Positions 16,325 through 24,320 of a stretch of 32,795 bases of DNA are shown piece after piece (the stretch's first letter is position 1; each line of letters opens with the position of its first letter). Below the pieces are notes generated by a model. It saw only the letters and a list, made by a program, of their open reading frames with translations, was not told the origin of the DNA and made no database searches. Origin of the DNA: an uncultured Planctomycetaceae bacterium (lineage in GTDB: Bacteria > Planctomycetota > Planctomycetia > Pirellulales > UBA1268); contig CALAZQ010000326.1 of assembly GCA_937926325.1 (NCBI GenBank), forward strand, positions 1 through 32,795. The letters are read 5' to 3'. A program made the position numbers and the translations under genes.

Positions 16325-17330
16325 CCGCGGGTTCGGCCGACGTCCGGCGATCCAACAAAAACAGCCCGCCGCCGATCAGCCCAGTCACGATGGTGGCGAA
16401 GAACCAGAGCAGGCCGATGGCCACCGCCTGTTCTTTGCCAACGCCCCAAGGGGCCAGCAGCACTGCCATCCCCCCCTCGCGGACGCCGACGCCGTTGATG
16501 CTCACCGGCAACACCATGGCCAGTGAAATCAGGGGCACCACCGAAAACCAAACACCGAGATTGAGCGAGACCCCGATCCCCCGGGCGAGCAAGGCAACTG
16601 AAACAGATGCCCCGATCTGAACGATCAGGCTCCAGCCGATGGCCTGGGTCATCAGGTGGGGACGTTGCTGATAGGGAAGTAACTGGCTGAGGAACTGTCG
16701 CAGCCGATGCTGGTGCGGCAGCAGATCGAGCAGCCGGTCGAGGCTGCCGACGGCCAGCCGGAAGCCGAGGATTACGACGGCCAGCAGGGCCAGCCCCAAG
16801 GCCAGGGTCGCAGCCGGCACCAAGGCAAACTTGATTGCAAGCAGTGCCGCCCCCGCCAGAACACCGAGCGCCGAGACGCCGGCGAGCCGGTCGGCCAGAA
16901 TCGTGCAGCCGGCCAGCAGCCGGCCCCGGGTCGTCTCGGACAGCCGGTAGGCCTTGATCACATCCCCGCCGATCGACGATGGCAGGCAGAGGTTGAAGAA
17001 GACCCCCTCGAAAAACCGCCAGACGAATGCGGCCGTGGAATGCTGAAAGCCGATCGGGCGGGCGAGAGCCGACCAGCGGATGCCGGCCACGACTTGGATG
17101 CTGACCGCGGTGATCAGCCCCGCGGTGAACCACTGCCAGTCGAGCGCCGCCAACAGGGCCTGCAAGGACCGCCAGTCAATGCCCCGCAGCACGAAGGCGA
17201 TCAGCCCGAGCGTAGCGGCGACCCGCAGGACGATCCCAGCCCATCCCGGTAGCCAGCTGCGGCCGGCGGCGGGCGGGGTGGTCTCGTCGGCAACGCGTTG
17301 AGGAGGCGGGTGCTGGGCGGGTGCGGGCAT
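16287..17330 (-). CDS. Flippase-like integral membrane protein (LPG synthase TM / UPF0104 family)
   Basis: From ATG 17330 the protein has 347 residues with about eight membrane segments. Family markers are the first TM followed by LRGIDWRSLQALLAALDW, then FEGVFFNLCLPSSIGGDVIKA (positions about 109-129) and YRLSE; further on, LADRLAGVSALG, and PVSINGVGVREGGMAVLL near 285-302. This is the N-terminal flippase module of lysylphosphatidylglycerol synthases without the aminoacyl-transferase domain. Such proteins are thought to move lipids or lipid-linked molecules across the cytoplasmic membrane; the cargo is unknown. An upstream start at 17384 is in frame. The last 13 codons overlap the Nudix gene on the opposite strand. 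Confidence 0.88.
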   Translation of the reverse strand: MPAPAQHPPPQRVADETTPPAAGRSWLPGWAGIVLRVAATLGLIAFVLRGIDWRSLQALLAALDWQWFTAGLITAVSIQVVAGIRWSALARPIGFQHSTAAFVWRFFEGVFFNLCLPSSIGGDVIKAYRLSETTRGRLLAGCTILADRLAGVSALGVLAGAALLAIKFALVPAATLALGLALLAVVILGFRLAVGSLDRLLDLLPHQHRLRQFLSQLLPYQQRPHLMTQAIGWSLIVQIGASVSVALLARGIGVSLNLGVWFSVVPLISLAMVLPVSINGVGVREGGMAVLLAPWGVGKEQAVAIGLLWFFATIVTGLIGGGLFLLDRRTSAEPAVSQAAKASTAGQ

Positions 17331-17471
17331 GGCGGCAATGGCGACGGGCGGCCATACCCGCTGTGGACGGGTCGGGGCCACCACTCATCAGTTTCTGACA
17401 CGTTTGCTGGTACTGTATCAAAAGCTGGGAATCCCGCTCTGTTCATCATTTTTTAGCGTTCGTACCGGTCG

Positions 17472-18521
17472 ATGCCCTTCGGATCTGCACCAATGCTCTG
17501 GGACCCGTTCGCGATCGGAGCTGCCGGATCGTCATTGCTCGACCTGGCAGCGGTCGGCTTTCTGGTGGTCTTCGGAGCGAACCTCGGCAGCTTTCTCAAC
17601 GTGGTCGCCTACCGGGTGCCGCAGGGCCGGTCGGTGGTCTTCGGTGGTTCGCACTGTCCGGTCTGTGGCCGGGCCATCAGGCCGTGGCATAACCTGCCGG
17701 TTGTTGGCTGGCTCATGCTTGGGGGCCGGTGCCGGGATTGCCTGGTGCAGATTCCTTTCCGTTACCCGCTGGTTGAAGCTTTGGCGGCAGTGGTGATCGG
17801 GTCGGTCGCGGCGGTCGAACTGCTCTCTGGTGGCATCAATCTGCCGGTCGGCAATCAAATCAGCCACGAGGCCTGGTGGCGGGGCGTCGATGGATTGTTG
17901 CTGCGGCCCAACTGGAGGCTGGTGGCGATCTGCCTGCTGCATGTTGCGGGGTTGGCCACCCTGCTGGCCTGGGCGCTGATTGAACGTGATCGCCAGCGGC
18001 TTCCAGCTGGCTGGTGGCTGGGCACGTTGACCCTGCTGCTGGCCGTATCGGTGGGCGTTCCCTGGCTGCAGCCGGCCAGCCTGACAGCGCTGGGAGACCA
18101 ACTGAACCTGGTGGCCACCAGCCCGCTTCCCGCCTGGCAGGCTGCAGGCCTGGTTGGCCTGGTTGGGATGCTGACCGGCTGGCTGGTTGGGGCGTTGCTG
18201 CGGGAACTGGGTCTGACCGGTGAGCTGGCTCGGCAGGGGCTGGCCCTGATCGGCGGCCTCTGTGGCTGGCAGGCGGCCCTGACGACCGCAGTGCTCTGGT
18301 TTGTCGTCAGTGTGATGCGGGTCGGGCTGGAGCGGGTGCTGGCGACTGCGAGTGGGCAGAAGCCGTCCCCCGACCGGGATGAGTGGCTGGCAACCCCCCG
18401 GCTGCTGCTGGCTGATCTGGTCGCGGCCCTGACGCTGCAGCTGCTGGCCTGGCGGTGGCTGGATGGACTTGCCAACGGCTTGGTTGAACGTCTGGTGTTC
18501 GTGCTCGCGGAGTGGGCCTGA
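17472..18521 (+). CDS. Prepilin-peptidase homologue (A24 family), catalytic motifs degraded
   Basis: The 349-residue membrane protein has the prepilin-peptidase N-terminal domain: GSFLNVVAYRVPQG (39-52), a zinc-binding CPVC...CRDC set (C62, C65, C87, C90), PWHNLPVVGWL and PFRYPLVEAL (95-104). Active enzymes then carry an Asp in an IDxDxxxLPD segment and a second Asp in GxGDxK. Here the matching segments read IERDRQRLPA (170-179) and LTGELARQGLAL (248-259, before GGLCGWQAAL), so the first acidic position is Glu with one Asp two residues on, and the second is Glu with no Lys. Cleavage or methylation of type IV pilin-like leaders is therefore uncertain. The start could also be ATG 17493; no ribosome site is seen. 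No pilin genes lie nearby. Confidence 0.82.
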   Translation: MPFGSAPMLWDPFAIGAAGSSLLDLAAVGFLVVFGANLGSFLNVVAYRVPQGRSVVFGGSHCPVCGRAIRPWHNLPVVGWLMLGGRCRDCLVQIPFRYPLVEALAAVVIGSVAAVELLSGGINLPVGNQISHEAWWRGVDGLLLRPNWRLVAICLLHVAGLATLLAWALIERDRQRLPAGWWLGTLTLLLAVSVGVPWLQPASLTALGDQLNLVATSPLPAWQAAGLVGLVGMLTGWLVGALLRELGLTGELARQGLALIGGLCGWQAALTTAVLWFVVSVMRVGLERVLATASGQKPSPDRDEWLATPRLLLADLVAALTLQLLAWRWLDGLANGLVERLVFVLAEWA

Positions 18522-18528
18522 ATGCCGC

Positions 18529-20952
18529 TCACTCCGCCAGCCGCTCGAGCCCGCCGTGGGCCAGCACAAAGCTGCGGGTCCGGGTGGCCCCGTCGAAGCG
18601 GACCACGCCGATGGCCCGGGGGCCACTGCCGCTGATCCGCTCGAGGGTACCGGTCCCGTAGGTCTCGTGGGCGACGCGTTCGCCGGTCTGCAGGGCGGGC
18701 GGTTGCGCAGGGGCCCCGAGTTCCGAGGCCCGTTGAAGGGCAAGACTCGCCACCTTCCGCTTCCGTCCCGCCGGCCGTCCCGCAGGTGGCTGGTCAGACA
18801 GGTGCTCCGCGGCGGCGGCATCGACTTCGAGGATCAGTCCATCGGACCGCTCATGTCGGGCAGCCGGTGGGTCGCTCGACTGGGCAAGCGGCAGATCGTC
18901 GACTGCATCGGGCTGATGCTCGAAGCAGTCGGCGAAGGGGTCGGCCGCTTCGACGTGCCAGTCACCATCATCAGCGGTGGAGTTTGCCTGACCCAGCGCC
19001 GGGGCCTCCGGTCCGGTCAGCAGGGTTTCTTCACCCAGCATCTCAGTGAGGAACACACTCGGTGCCGAGATGCGACGGCTGCCGCGGTAGTCCCGGATCC
19101 TGGCCGCGCTGGCATGCACCTCCTGCTGGCCGCGGGTGATGCCGACAAAGACCAGCCGACGTTCCTCCTCAAGCTGGTTGTCGTCATCGAGGCTCCGCTC
19201 ATGCGGCAGGATGCCGTCTTCCAGCGCGATCATGTAGACGACGGGAAACTCCAGCCCCTTGCAGGCATGAAAGGTCATCAGGGCCACCTGGTTGCCGGCT
19301 GGATCCCAGATGTCGGTGTCGGCCACGAGCGCGGTCTGCTCCAGGAACTGGCCCAGCGGATCGTCGTCGGGTAGCGCCGCCGTGAAGGACTCGTCAACCT
19401 GCCGGGCGGCGGTCACCAGCTCCTCGACGTTGGCCAGCCGCTCGTCCCCTTCCTCCTCTTTTTCGGCGGCGAGCAGTTCGCGATAGCCGGTCCGGTCAAG
19501 GACCGCCTCAACCAGCGGAGCGACCGCTCCATGGGCCCGTTGCTGCAGCTGCTGGAGGCCTTCAACCAGCTCACCAAACTGGGCATACGCCTTCACGGCC
19601 CGCTTCGAGAGGCCGGGCACTGCCGCTGCTCGACGGGTCGCTTCCAGCCGGGAAAGCCCTTGCTGTTCGGCCCAGGCCGCCAGCCGGTCGAGTGACTGCT
19701 TGCCGATGCCCCGTGGTGGAACGTTGACGATGCGGAGCAGGGCCTCATCATCGCGGGGGTTCTTCAGCAGCCGCAGCCAGGCCACCACGTCGCGGACTTC
19801 GCGGCGTTTGAAGAACTCGAGCCCGCGGATCAGCTGATAGGGCAGTTGTCGGTTCCGCAGGGCGACCTCGAGCGACCGCGACAGGGCGTTGGTGCGAAAC
19901 AGGATGCAGAAGTCGCGGGGCTGGCGGCTGCCGGCGGCGACCGCCGCGGCAATCTCATCGGCGATCCGGTCGGCCTCGTCGTGGCTGCTGCTGTCGAGCA
20001 CGATCCGCACCTGTGGCCCCGGCTCGGCGTCTGTCACCAGCTGTTTCGGTTTGCGCCGGCTGTTGTGGGCGATGACCCGATCGGCAGTGCCGAGGATGTT
20101 GGCGGTGCTGCGATAGTTCTGTTCCAGGGTGACAACCGTGGCGGCAGGATAGTCACGCTCGAACTCGAGGATGTTGCGGATGCTCGCCCCCCGCCAGCCG
20201 TAGATGGCCTGATCGGGGTCACCCGTGACGGCCAGATTCTGGTGGTCAAGCGACAGCCCCCGGAGGATGCAGTACTGGACGGCGTTGGTGTCCTGGTATT
20301 CGTCAACCAGCATCCAGCGGTACCGGGCGTCGAGCTGGCGACGAAGATCGGGATTGTCCAGCAGCAGCCGGGCGATGTGCACCAGCAGGTCGTCAAAGTC
20401 GACCGAGTTGGCCTCCAGCAGCATCTCCTGATAGAGCGGCCAGACCCGGGCAACGACCTCGTCTGCCGGCCGGCCCCAGCGGGGTTCGAAGGTTTCCGGC
20501 GTGACCAGGTCGTTCTTGGCCCGGCTGATCGTGCCGGCGATGCGGCCGATCGGGGTGTGGGTTAGCGACAGGCCGAGCCGCTTGGCGGCTCGCTTCAAGA
20601 CCGACTGCGAGTCATCGGGGTCGAGAATCGAATAGTCGCTGGTGAGCCCCACCAGCCGGGCCTGGGATCGCAACAGCCGCGCGGCAAAGCGGTGGAAGGT
20701 GCCCATCTCGACGGGCTGGGGACCGACCAGATCGGTCACCCGCCTGCGCATTTCGTCGGCCGCCTTGTTGGTGAAGGTGAGGGCCACGATCTGGTGGGCG
20801 GGAACACCTGCTTGAATCAGATGGGCCACCCGGTGGGTGACGACGCGGGTCTTGCCACTGCCGGGGCCTGCTAGCACCAGCAGTGGCCCCTCGACGTGGG
20901 TTGCCGCCTGACGCTGGCTCGGATTCAAAGAATCGAGAGAAATTTGCCGCAC
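18529..20952 (-). CDS. uvrD: UvrD/PcrA-type superfamily 1A DNA helicase
   Basis: The 807-residue protein has the SF1A helicase motifs: Q-motif region LNPSQRQAA (9-17), Walker A AGPGSGKT (28-35), TFTNKAADEMRRR (59-71), Walker B DEYQDTN (217-223), motif III GDPDQAIYGWRGA (244-256), LEQNYRST, MTFHACKGLEFPVV (motif V, normally MTLHSAKGLEF) and FVGITRG (motif VI). After an acidic linker (about 645-755) a C-terminal Tudor-like tail begins VAHETYGTGTLERI, as in PcrA/UvrD proteins that bind RNA polymerase. It unwinds 3'-5' in nucleotide-excision and mismatch repair and removes stalled polymerases or RecA. The start is GTG 20952, without a Shine-Dalgarno. It converges with the prepilin-peptidase homologue, 7 bp apart. 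Confidence 0.95.
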   Translation of the reverse strand: MRQISLDSLNPSQRQAATHVEGPLLVLAGPGSGKTRVVTHRVAHLIQAGVPAHQIVALTFTNKAADEMRRRVTDLVGPQPVEMGTFHRFAARLLRSQARLVGLTSDYSILDPDDSQSVLKRAAKRLGLSLTHTPIGRIAGTISRAKNDLVTPETFEPRWGRPADEVVARVWPLYQEMLLEANSVDFDDLLVHIARLLLDNPDLRRQLDARYRWMLVDEYQDTNAVQYCILRGLSLDHQNLAVTGDPDQAIYGWRGASIRNILEFERDYPAATVVTLEQNYRSTANILGTADRVIAHNSRRKPKQLVTDAEPGPQVRIVLDSSSHDEADRIADEIAAAVAAGSRQPRDFCILFRTNALSRSLEVALRNRQLPYQLIRGLEFFKRREVRDVVAWLRLLKNPRDDEALLRIVNVPPRGIGKQSLDRLAAWAEQQGLSRLEATRRAAAVPGLSKRAVKAYAQFGELVEGLQQLQQRAHGAVAPLVEAVLDRTGYRELLAAEKEEEGDERLANVEELVTAARQVDESFTAALPDDDPLGQFLEQTALVADTDIWDPAGNQVALMTFHACKGLEFPVVYMIALEDGILPHERSLDDDNQLEEERRLVFVGITRGQQEVHASAARIRDYRGSRRISAPSVFLTEMLGEETLLTGPEAPALGQANSTADDGDWHVEAADPFADCFEHQPDAVDDLPLAQSSDPPAARHERSDGLILEVDAAAAEHLSDQPPAGRPAGRKRKVASLALQRASELGAPAQPPALQTGERVAHETYGTGTLERISGSGPRAIGVVRFDGATRTRSFVLAHGGLERLAE

Positions 20953-21222
20953 TGAACCGAAATGCTGTCGGCCTGAGAACGAAGGGAAAGCTGACCCGGC
21001 ACTGGCAAAACAAGTTGCGAAGGCCAGCCACCCGATCGCTGGTTGGTCGTAAGTTGTGAGAATTGAGTATATTCCGCCATGGCCGAGAGCGGGACACCAA
21101 GTGTCTGACTCGTCGGCCGGCGACGGCAGGTAGGCCGCCGCCTGTGATTCGCGGGCTTCCCCGGCACTGGTTCCGGGTGACCCGGTTCATTCCACCACCC
21201 ATCGCAGCACGGGAGGGACCCC
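20953..21222. other. Divergent promoter region between uvrD and the alpha-CTD-like gene
   Basis: No gene is supported here. An AT-richer patch at 21050-21075 offers TATACT on the minus strand (21066-21071) and TATATT on the plus strand (21068-21073, with TTGGTC 19 bp upstream), so it may be a bidirectional promoter core. The spacing and -35 matches are poor. Confidence 0.3.
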
Positions 21223-21525
21223 ATGCCCAGGATTGCCTACAAGAGCCTGACAAAATCGGATGAGCTGGCGGAAAAGCTCGAGATGAGCACCGCCGAAATC
21301 GGCCTGTCGGTCCGGACGACGAACTGCCTGGAAGAGAAGGGCATTTTCACGGTGCACGATCTGCTGAACTGCACAAGGGCCGATCTGCTGAGCATCTCCA
21401 ACTTCGGTGAGAAGACGCTGGAAGAGGTCTACAAGGCGCTGGAGAAGATCGGGTTTTTTCGCAAGCAGGCCGCCGCCGACGACATCGTGGTGACGCGGAA
21501 AGAGATCACCCGCGACCTGCCGTAG
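21223..21525 (+). CDS. Free-standing RNA polymerase alpha-subunit C-terminal-domain-like protein
   Basis: The 100-residue protein is essentially one alpha-CTD (residues about 24-80) with short tails. IGLSVRTTNCLEEKGI (26-41), HDLLNCTRADLLSISNFGEK (45-64) and TLEEVYKALEKIG (65-77) align with the E. coli alpha-CTD. The residues that contact UP-element DNA there are kept: R265 (R31 here), N268 (N34), C269 (C35), G296 (G62) and K298 (K64), with Thr at S299. It has no alpha-NTD, so cannot assemble into the polymerase as an alpha subunit. It may bind DNA minor groove or compete with or help RNA polymerase; this is inference. ATG 21223 has GGGAGG six bases upstream. A strong hairpin follows the stop. 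Confidence 0.88.
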   Translation: MPRIAYKSLTKSDELAEKLEMSTAEIGLSVRTTNCLEEKGIFTVHDLLNCTRADLLSISNFGEKTLEEVYKALEKIGFFRKQAAADDIVVTRKEITRDLP

Positions 21526-21531
21526 TGAACG

Positions 21532-21562
21532 GTGGAAAAAGGCTGTGGATGGCTTTTTCCAC
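21532..21562 (+). terminator. Hairpin, probable transcription terminator after the alpha-CTD-like gene
   Basis: GTGGAAAAAG (21532-21541) pairs perfectly with CTTTTTCCAC (21553-21562) around an 11-base loop. The stem starts six bases after the stop codon. The U-run sits inside the 3' arm rather than after it, so it is not a textbook rho-independent terminator, but position and stability suggest it ends or attenuates transcription before the next operon. The stem is symmetrical and would form on the other strand too. Confidence 0.6.
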
Positions 21563-21597
21563 GGGCAGCGAGGAACGGGTGACCGGGAGAAGCGGGC

Positions 21598-22941
21598 GTG
21601 AGGCTGCCCACCTTTTTCAGCAAGAAACGCGGTGAACGCCGGACGGGTTCAGCCGCCTGGGGCTCGTTCGGAGAGGGCTTTTTCTACGCCGGGCTCCTTG
21701 CGGCAGGGCTGTTCATCGGTGGGCTGATGCTTGCCGGTGTGGCGGTTCCCGAGTGGCGGATCAACAATCATTTCGTCGAGGTTGAGGGACGGCTGGTGGG
21801 GAAGGGACTGGCCCGCCGCACCAGCACCGACCTGTTTGGTGTTCGGCGGCAGTCATGGCGGCCGGCAGTGCTGCTGGAGTATCGGGCGGGCGACGGGTCG
21901 GTTCGGGCCTGGCATGCCGGTGGCCGTGGTGAGACGACCACCGACCGCAGCCTCGCCCTGGGGCAGCTCGATCGCTGGCGGCTGGGGCAGCCGGTCCGCT
22001 GTTGGTATGACCCCGACCAGATCGAGACAGTGGTGCTCAAGCGGGGCTACAACTGGTGGCTCTGGCTTCTCACGCTGCTGCTGCCCGGTGCATTGGTTGC
22101 CTTCGGAGCAGCGGGGCTCGTCCGGGCGGCCCGCGCCTGGGGCCGATCGGAAGAGCGGCAGGCAGCCGAAGCTGAACGGTTTTTCCGTCCGCTGGTGCAG
22201 GCTGCAACCGCTGACGTGGACTATCCGACCGTGCCCCCCTGCGACGATCTGGTCAATTCACCCGGCACCATTCAGCGGTTCCGGCTGCCGACCGAAAGCC
22301 CTGAGGCCTGGTCGCTGGTCGGTTCTGGTCTGTTCGCCCTGTTGTGGAATGCGGTGGTGGTCGTGCTGGCGGTGGCCGCCGGTCTTGATCTGGCTGGAGG
22401 ACGGACCGATTGGTGGCTGTTTGGGCTGCTGGCCCCCTTCGCCCTGATCGGGCTGGTGGCGGTGGGCCAGTTTCTGCGGCGGTTGCTGCTGGCGACAGCA
22501 GTCGGGCCGAGCCACCTGGAGATTTCAGATCATCCCTTGCGACCCGGGCAGACGTATGACGTGCATCTCTCCCAGGGCGGTTCGGTTGGCTTTCGGCGGC
22601 TTGAACTTGTGTTCGAACTGGAAGAGCAGGCGACCTACTGCCAAGGCACCGATGTCCGGACCGAGAAGCAGGTGGTCTGGCGTGAGTCGATTCGACGTTG
22701 GGATCGGGTGGAGCCGGTTCCCGGCACCCCCTTCGAGGCCGACCTGCAGTTCAGCGTGCCGCCGCGGGCGATGCACTCCTTCCGTTCGGCCCACAATGGC
22801 GTCGGCTGGCGGCTGGTGTTGCGGGGGGTGCCCGAACGCTGGCCGGCGTTTCTGCGAGTTTTCCCGCTGGTGATCGTGCCGGCTGACGCTGCTGTGGCCG
22901 TCGGCGGGTCGACCCTGCCGCGGCGGGAGGTGGTGTCATGA
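21598..22941 (+). CDS. DUF3592-like multi-TM protein with C-terminal arrestin-like beta domain
   Basis: Function unknown. The 447-residue product has a TM segment (about 28-51), then an extracytoplasmic-type domain (57-150) with VEVEGRLVGKGLARR, RPAVLLEYRAGDGS, LGQPVRCWYDPDQIETVVLK, the pattern of DUF3592. A second TM (about 153-176) and a TM pair (about 238-266 and 272-294) follow. The last ~140 residues (304-447) are beta-rich: LEISDHPLRPGQTYDVHLSQ, RRLELVFELEEQATY, FEADLQFSVPP, LVLRGVPERW and FPLVIVPA, like an arrestin-type sandwich. GTG 21598 has GGGAG eight bases upstream. Its stop overlaps the next gene by ATGA. First gene of a three-gene operon. Confidence 0.78.
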   Translation: MRLPTFFSKKRGERRTGSAAWGSFGEGFFYAGLLAAGLFIGGLMLAGVAVPEWRINNHFVEVEGRLVGKGLARRTSTDLFGVRRQSWRPAVLLEYRAGDGSVRAWHAGGRGETTTDRSLALGQLDRWRLGQPVRCWYDPDQIETVVLKRGYNWWLWLLTLLLPGALVAFGAAGLVRAARAWGRSEERQAAEAERFFRPLVQAATADVDYPTVPPCDDLVNSPGTIQRFRLPTESPEAWSLVGSGLFALLWNAVVVVLAVAAGLDLAGGRTDWWLFGLLAPFALIGLVAVGQFLRRLLLATAVGPSHLEISDHPLRPGQTYDVHLSQGGSVGFRRLELVFELEEQATYCQGTDVRTEKQVVWRESIRRWDRVEPVPGTPFEADLQFSVPPRAMHSFRSAHNGVGWRLVLRGVPERWPAFLRVFPLVIVPADAAVAVGGSTLPRREVVS

Positions 22942-23426
22942 TTGAACGCACGGGTGCGGGTGAGTCTGTGTCGCCCTCTCCGGGGCCGGCGTCTCCCCCT
23001 CGGGTGACAGTCACCTTTGCGGCCGACCGGGCCTCGTACGCGGCTGGTGATCTACTGCAGGCACGCTATCGGGTGGAGGCTGTTGATCCGGCGACCATCA
23101 CTGCCATTGAGCGATCGGTTGTCTGGTACACCGAGGGCAAAGGCGAAGAGGACTTCGGCGTCGTTTTTTTCGACCGGCTGCTCGCCGACCAGTCTGGTAG
23201 CGCCGCCGACGCATCGGCTCCAGCGGCCGCCGCTGACTGGCTCAGCGGCAGCTTTGGCACCCAACTGCCACTCAGTCCGCTTTCCTACGAGGGCCTGATC
23301 GTGAAGATCAGATGGTGCGTCAGGGTGCGGCTGTTCTTCGTTAGCGGTCGTGACTTTGTCTCAGAGCACGTCTTCTTCGTCGGCGACATTCCGGTGGCCC
23401 GCCCGCTGGGGCTGGCTGTCTCATGA
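22938..23426 (+). CDS. Arrestin-like beta-sandwich protein, unknown function
   Basis: The 162-residue protein starts with a Pro/Ser-rich stretch (1-22) and then reads PRVTVTFAADRASYAAGDLL, QARYRVEAVDPATITAIERS and VVWYTEGKGEEDFGVVFFDR, the strand pattern of arrestin N-domains and Spo0M-like proteins (long beta strands around a Y-x-x-G-D turn). SYEGLIVKIRWCVRVRLFF and SEHVFFVGDI close the fold. It lacks a signal peptide and TM segments. Fold assignment is by pattern only. It overlaps both neighbours by four bases (ATGA at 22938 and 23423), so the three proteins are made together and may form a complex. Confidence 0.75.
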   Translation: MIERTGAGESVSPSPGPASPPRVTVTFAADRASYAAGDLLQARYRVEAVDPATITAIERSVVWYTEGKGEEDFGVVFFDRLLADQSGSAADASAPAAAADWLSGSFGTQLPLSPLSYEGLIVKIRWCVRVRLFFVSGRDFVSEHVFFVGDIPVARPLGLAVS

Positions 23427-24052
23427 CCGACCGTCGGCTGCCTCCCAACCCCTTTGCAACCCGCTCCACCCGTCCGGGAGCGGTTCCCTGGCAACCCCTG
23501 CCCGACGCTCCTGACGAGTTGCTCGAGCGGCTTGCGCAGGGCGGGGGCCGGGGGGCGATCTGCGGCCCGCACGGTAGTGGCAAGTCAACGCTATTGCAGC
23601 ACCTGCTGGCAGCCGCGGCTGAGCGTGGCTGGAAAACGCGGTTGGTGGCGATCCGGTCGCAGGCCGATCTCGGGCGGGCCGTGGCGGCGATCGTGCTTGC
23701 GGCCGGGCGAGGCTGCTGGCTTGGCATCGACAGCTGGGAAAAGCTTGGGCGCTTCGGCCGGCCGCTGGCCTGGCTGGCTCGCCGGCGGGGCGGCCAGATT
23801 GTGGTGACCACGCACCAGCCGACAGGTTACTGGCCGGTGCTCGTGAACATTCGACCGGACGAAGAGACCTTCCGTCGCCTGGTCGCCCAACTCCTCAGGC
23901 AGGCTGATGGCAGCCACAGCCGGGCCGCCGTGTTCGAGCCGCCGCAGCTTGATGCTATCTTCCGGCGGCACCGAGGGAACATTCGGGAAGCCTTCTTCGA
24001 ACTCTACGACCACTTTGAGCAGGTCTCGCGGCCTTCGGCGGGTGAGACCTGA
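23423..24052 (+). CDS. Small P-loop ATPase, third gene of the arrestin-like operon
   Basis: The 209-residue protein has Walker A GPHGSGKST (48-56), a Walker B-like strand GCWLGIDSWEKL (97-108, D103), and QIVVTTHQ (125-132), which looks like a sensor strand. It is too short for an ABC ATPase and lacks the LSGGQ signature; it resembles ATPases of the STAND/AAA-like or KAP-like P-loop groups without clear family membership. The N-terminus DRRLPPNPFATRSTRPGAV is typical of planctomycete proteins with Pro-rich leaders. The C-terminal part (FRRHRGNIREAFFELYDHFE) is helical. It is coupled to the upstream gene by ATGA. Function unknown. Confidence 0.78.
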   Translation: MTDRRLPPNPFATRSTRPGAVPWQPLPDAPDELLERLAQGGGRGAICGPHGSGKSTLLQHLLAAAAERGWKTRLVAIRSQADLGRAVAAIVLAAGRGCWLGIDSWEKLGRFGRPLAWLARRRGGQIVVTTHQPTGYWPVLVNIRPDEETFRRLVAQLLRQADGSHSRAAVFEPPQLDAIFRRHRGNIREAFFELYDHFEQVSRPSAGET

Positions 24053-24244
24053 CCCCCCTTGGCCGTTCGCTGCCCCCGGCGGTTCGCGGGACAGAATTTT
24101 CCCTGCAAGCTGCCGGCCGCAGCCGCCTGACGGCAAAACTCGTCCGGTTGCACCGGCTGGACGGAGTGTGACGACTGTGCCTGCCCCAAAAAGATTTTTC
24201 AGGAAGCGAACCCCCTTTTTTTCAACGTGGTGCCGCCAGACCGC

Positions 24245-24254
24245 AACCTAGGTT
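24245..24254. promoter_or_regulatory. 10-bp palindrome upstream of the Pro/Cys-rich gene
   Basis: AACCTAGGTT is a perfect palindrome, 67 bp upstream of the start codon at 24321, in a 268-bp gap that must hold that gene's promoter. It could be part of an operator; chance occurrence cannot be excluded. Nothing else in 24053-24320 is convincing. Confidence 0.25.
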
Positions 24255-24320
24255 AGGAGTGACGACGGGAGAACCCGGCATGTTTGCCTGACCCGTCGAT
24301 CCCGACTCAAGGAGAGAGCG

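Noticed and set aside
17532..18821. 429-codon minus-strand open frame across the prepilin-peptidase homologue
   Set aside because: The plus-strand gene has clear family motifs and membrane segments; the antisense product is Gln/Pro-rich, low-complexity noise.
18529..20952. Possible inactivated helicase because motif V reads TFHACKGLEF
   Set aside because: Walker A, DEYQDTN, motif III and the TR of motif VI are intact, and the change from LHSAKG to FHACKG is mild.
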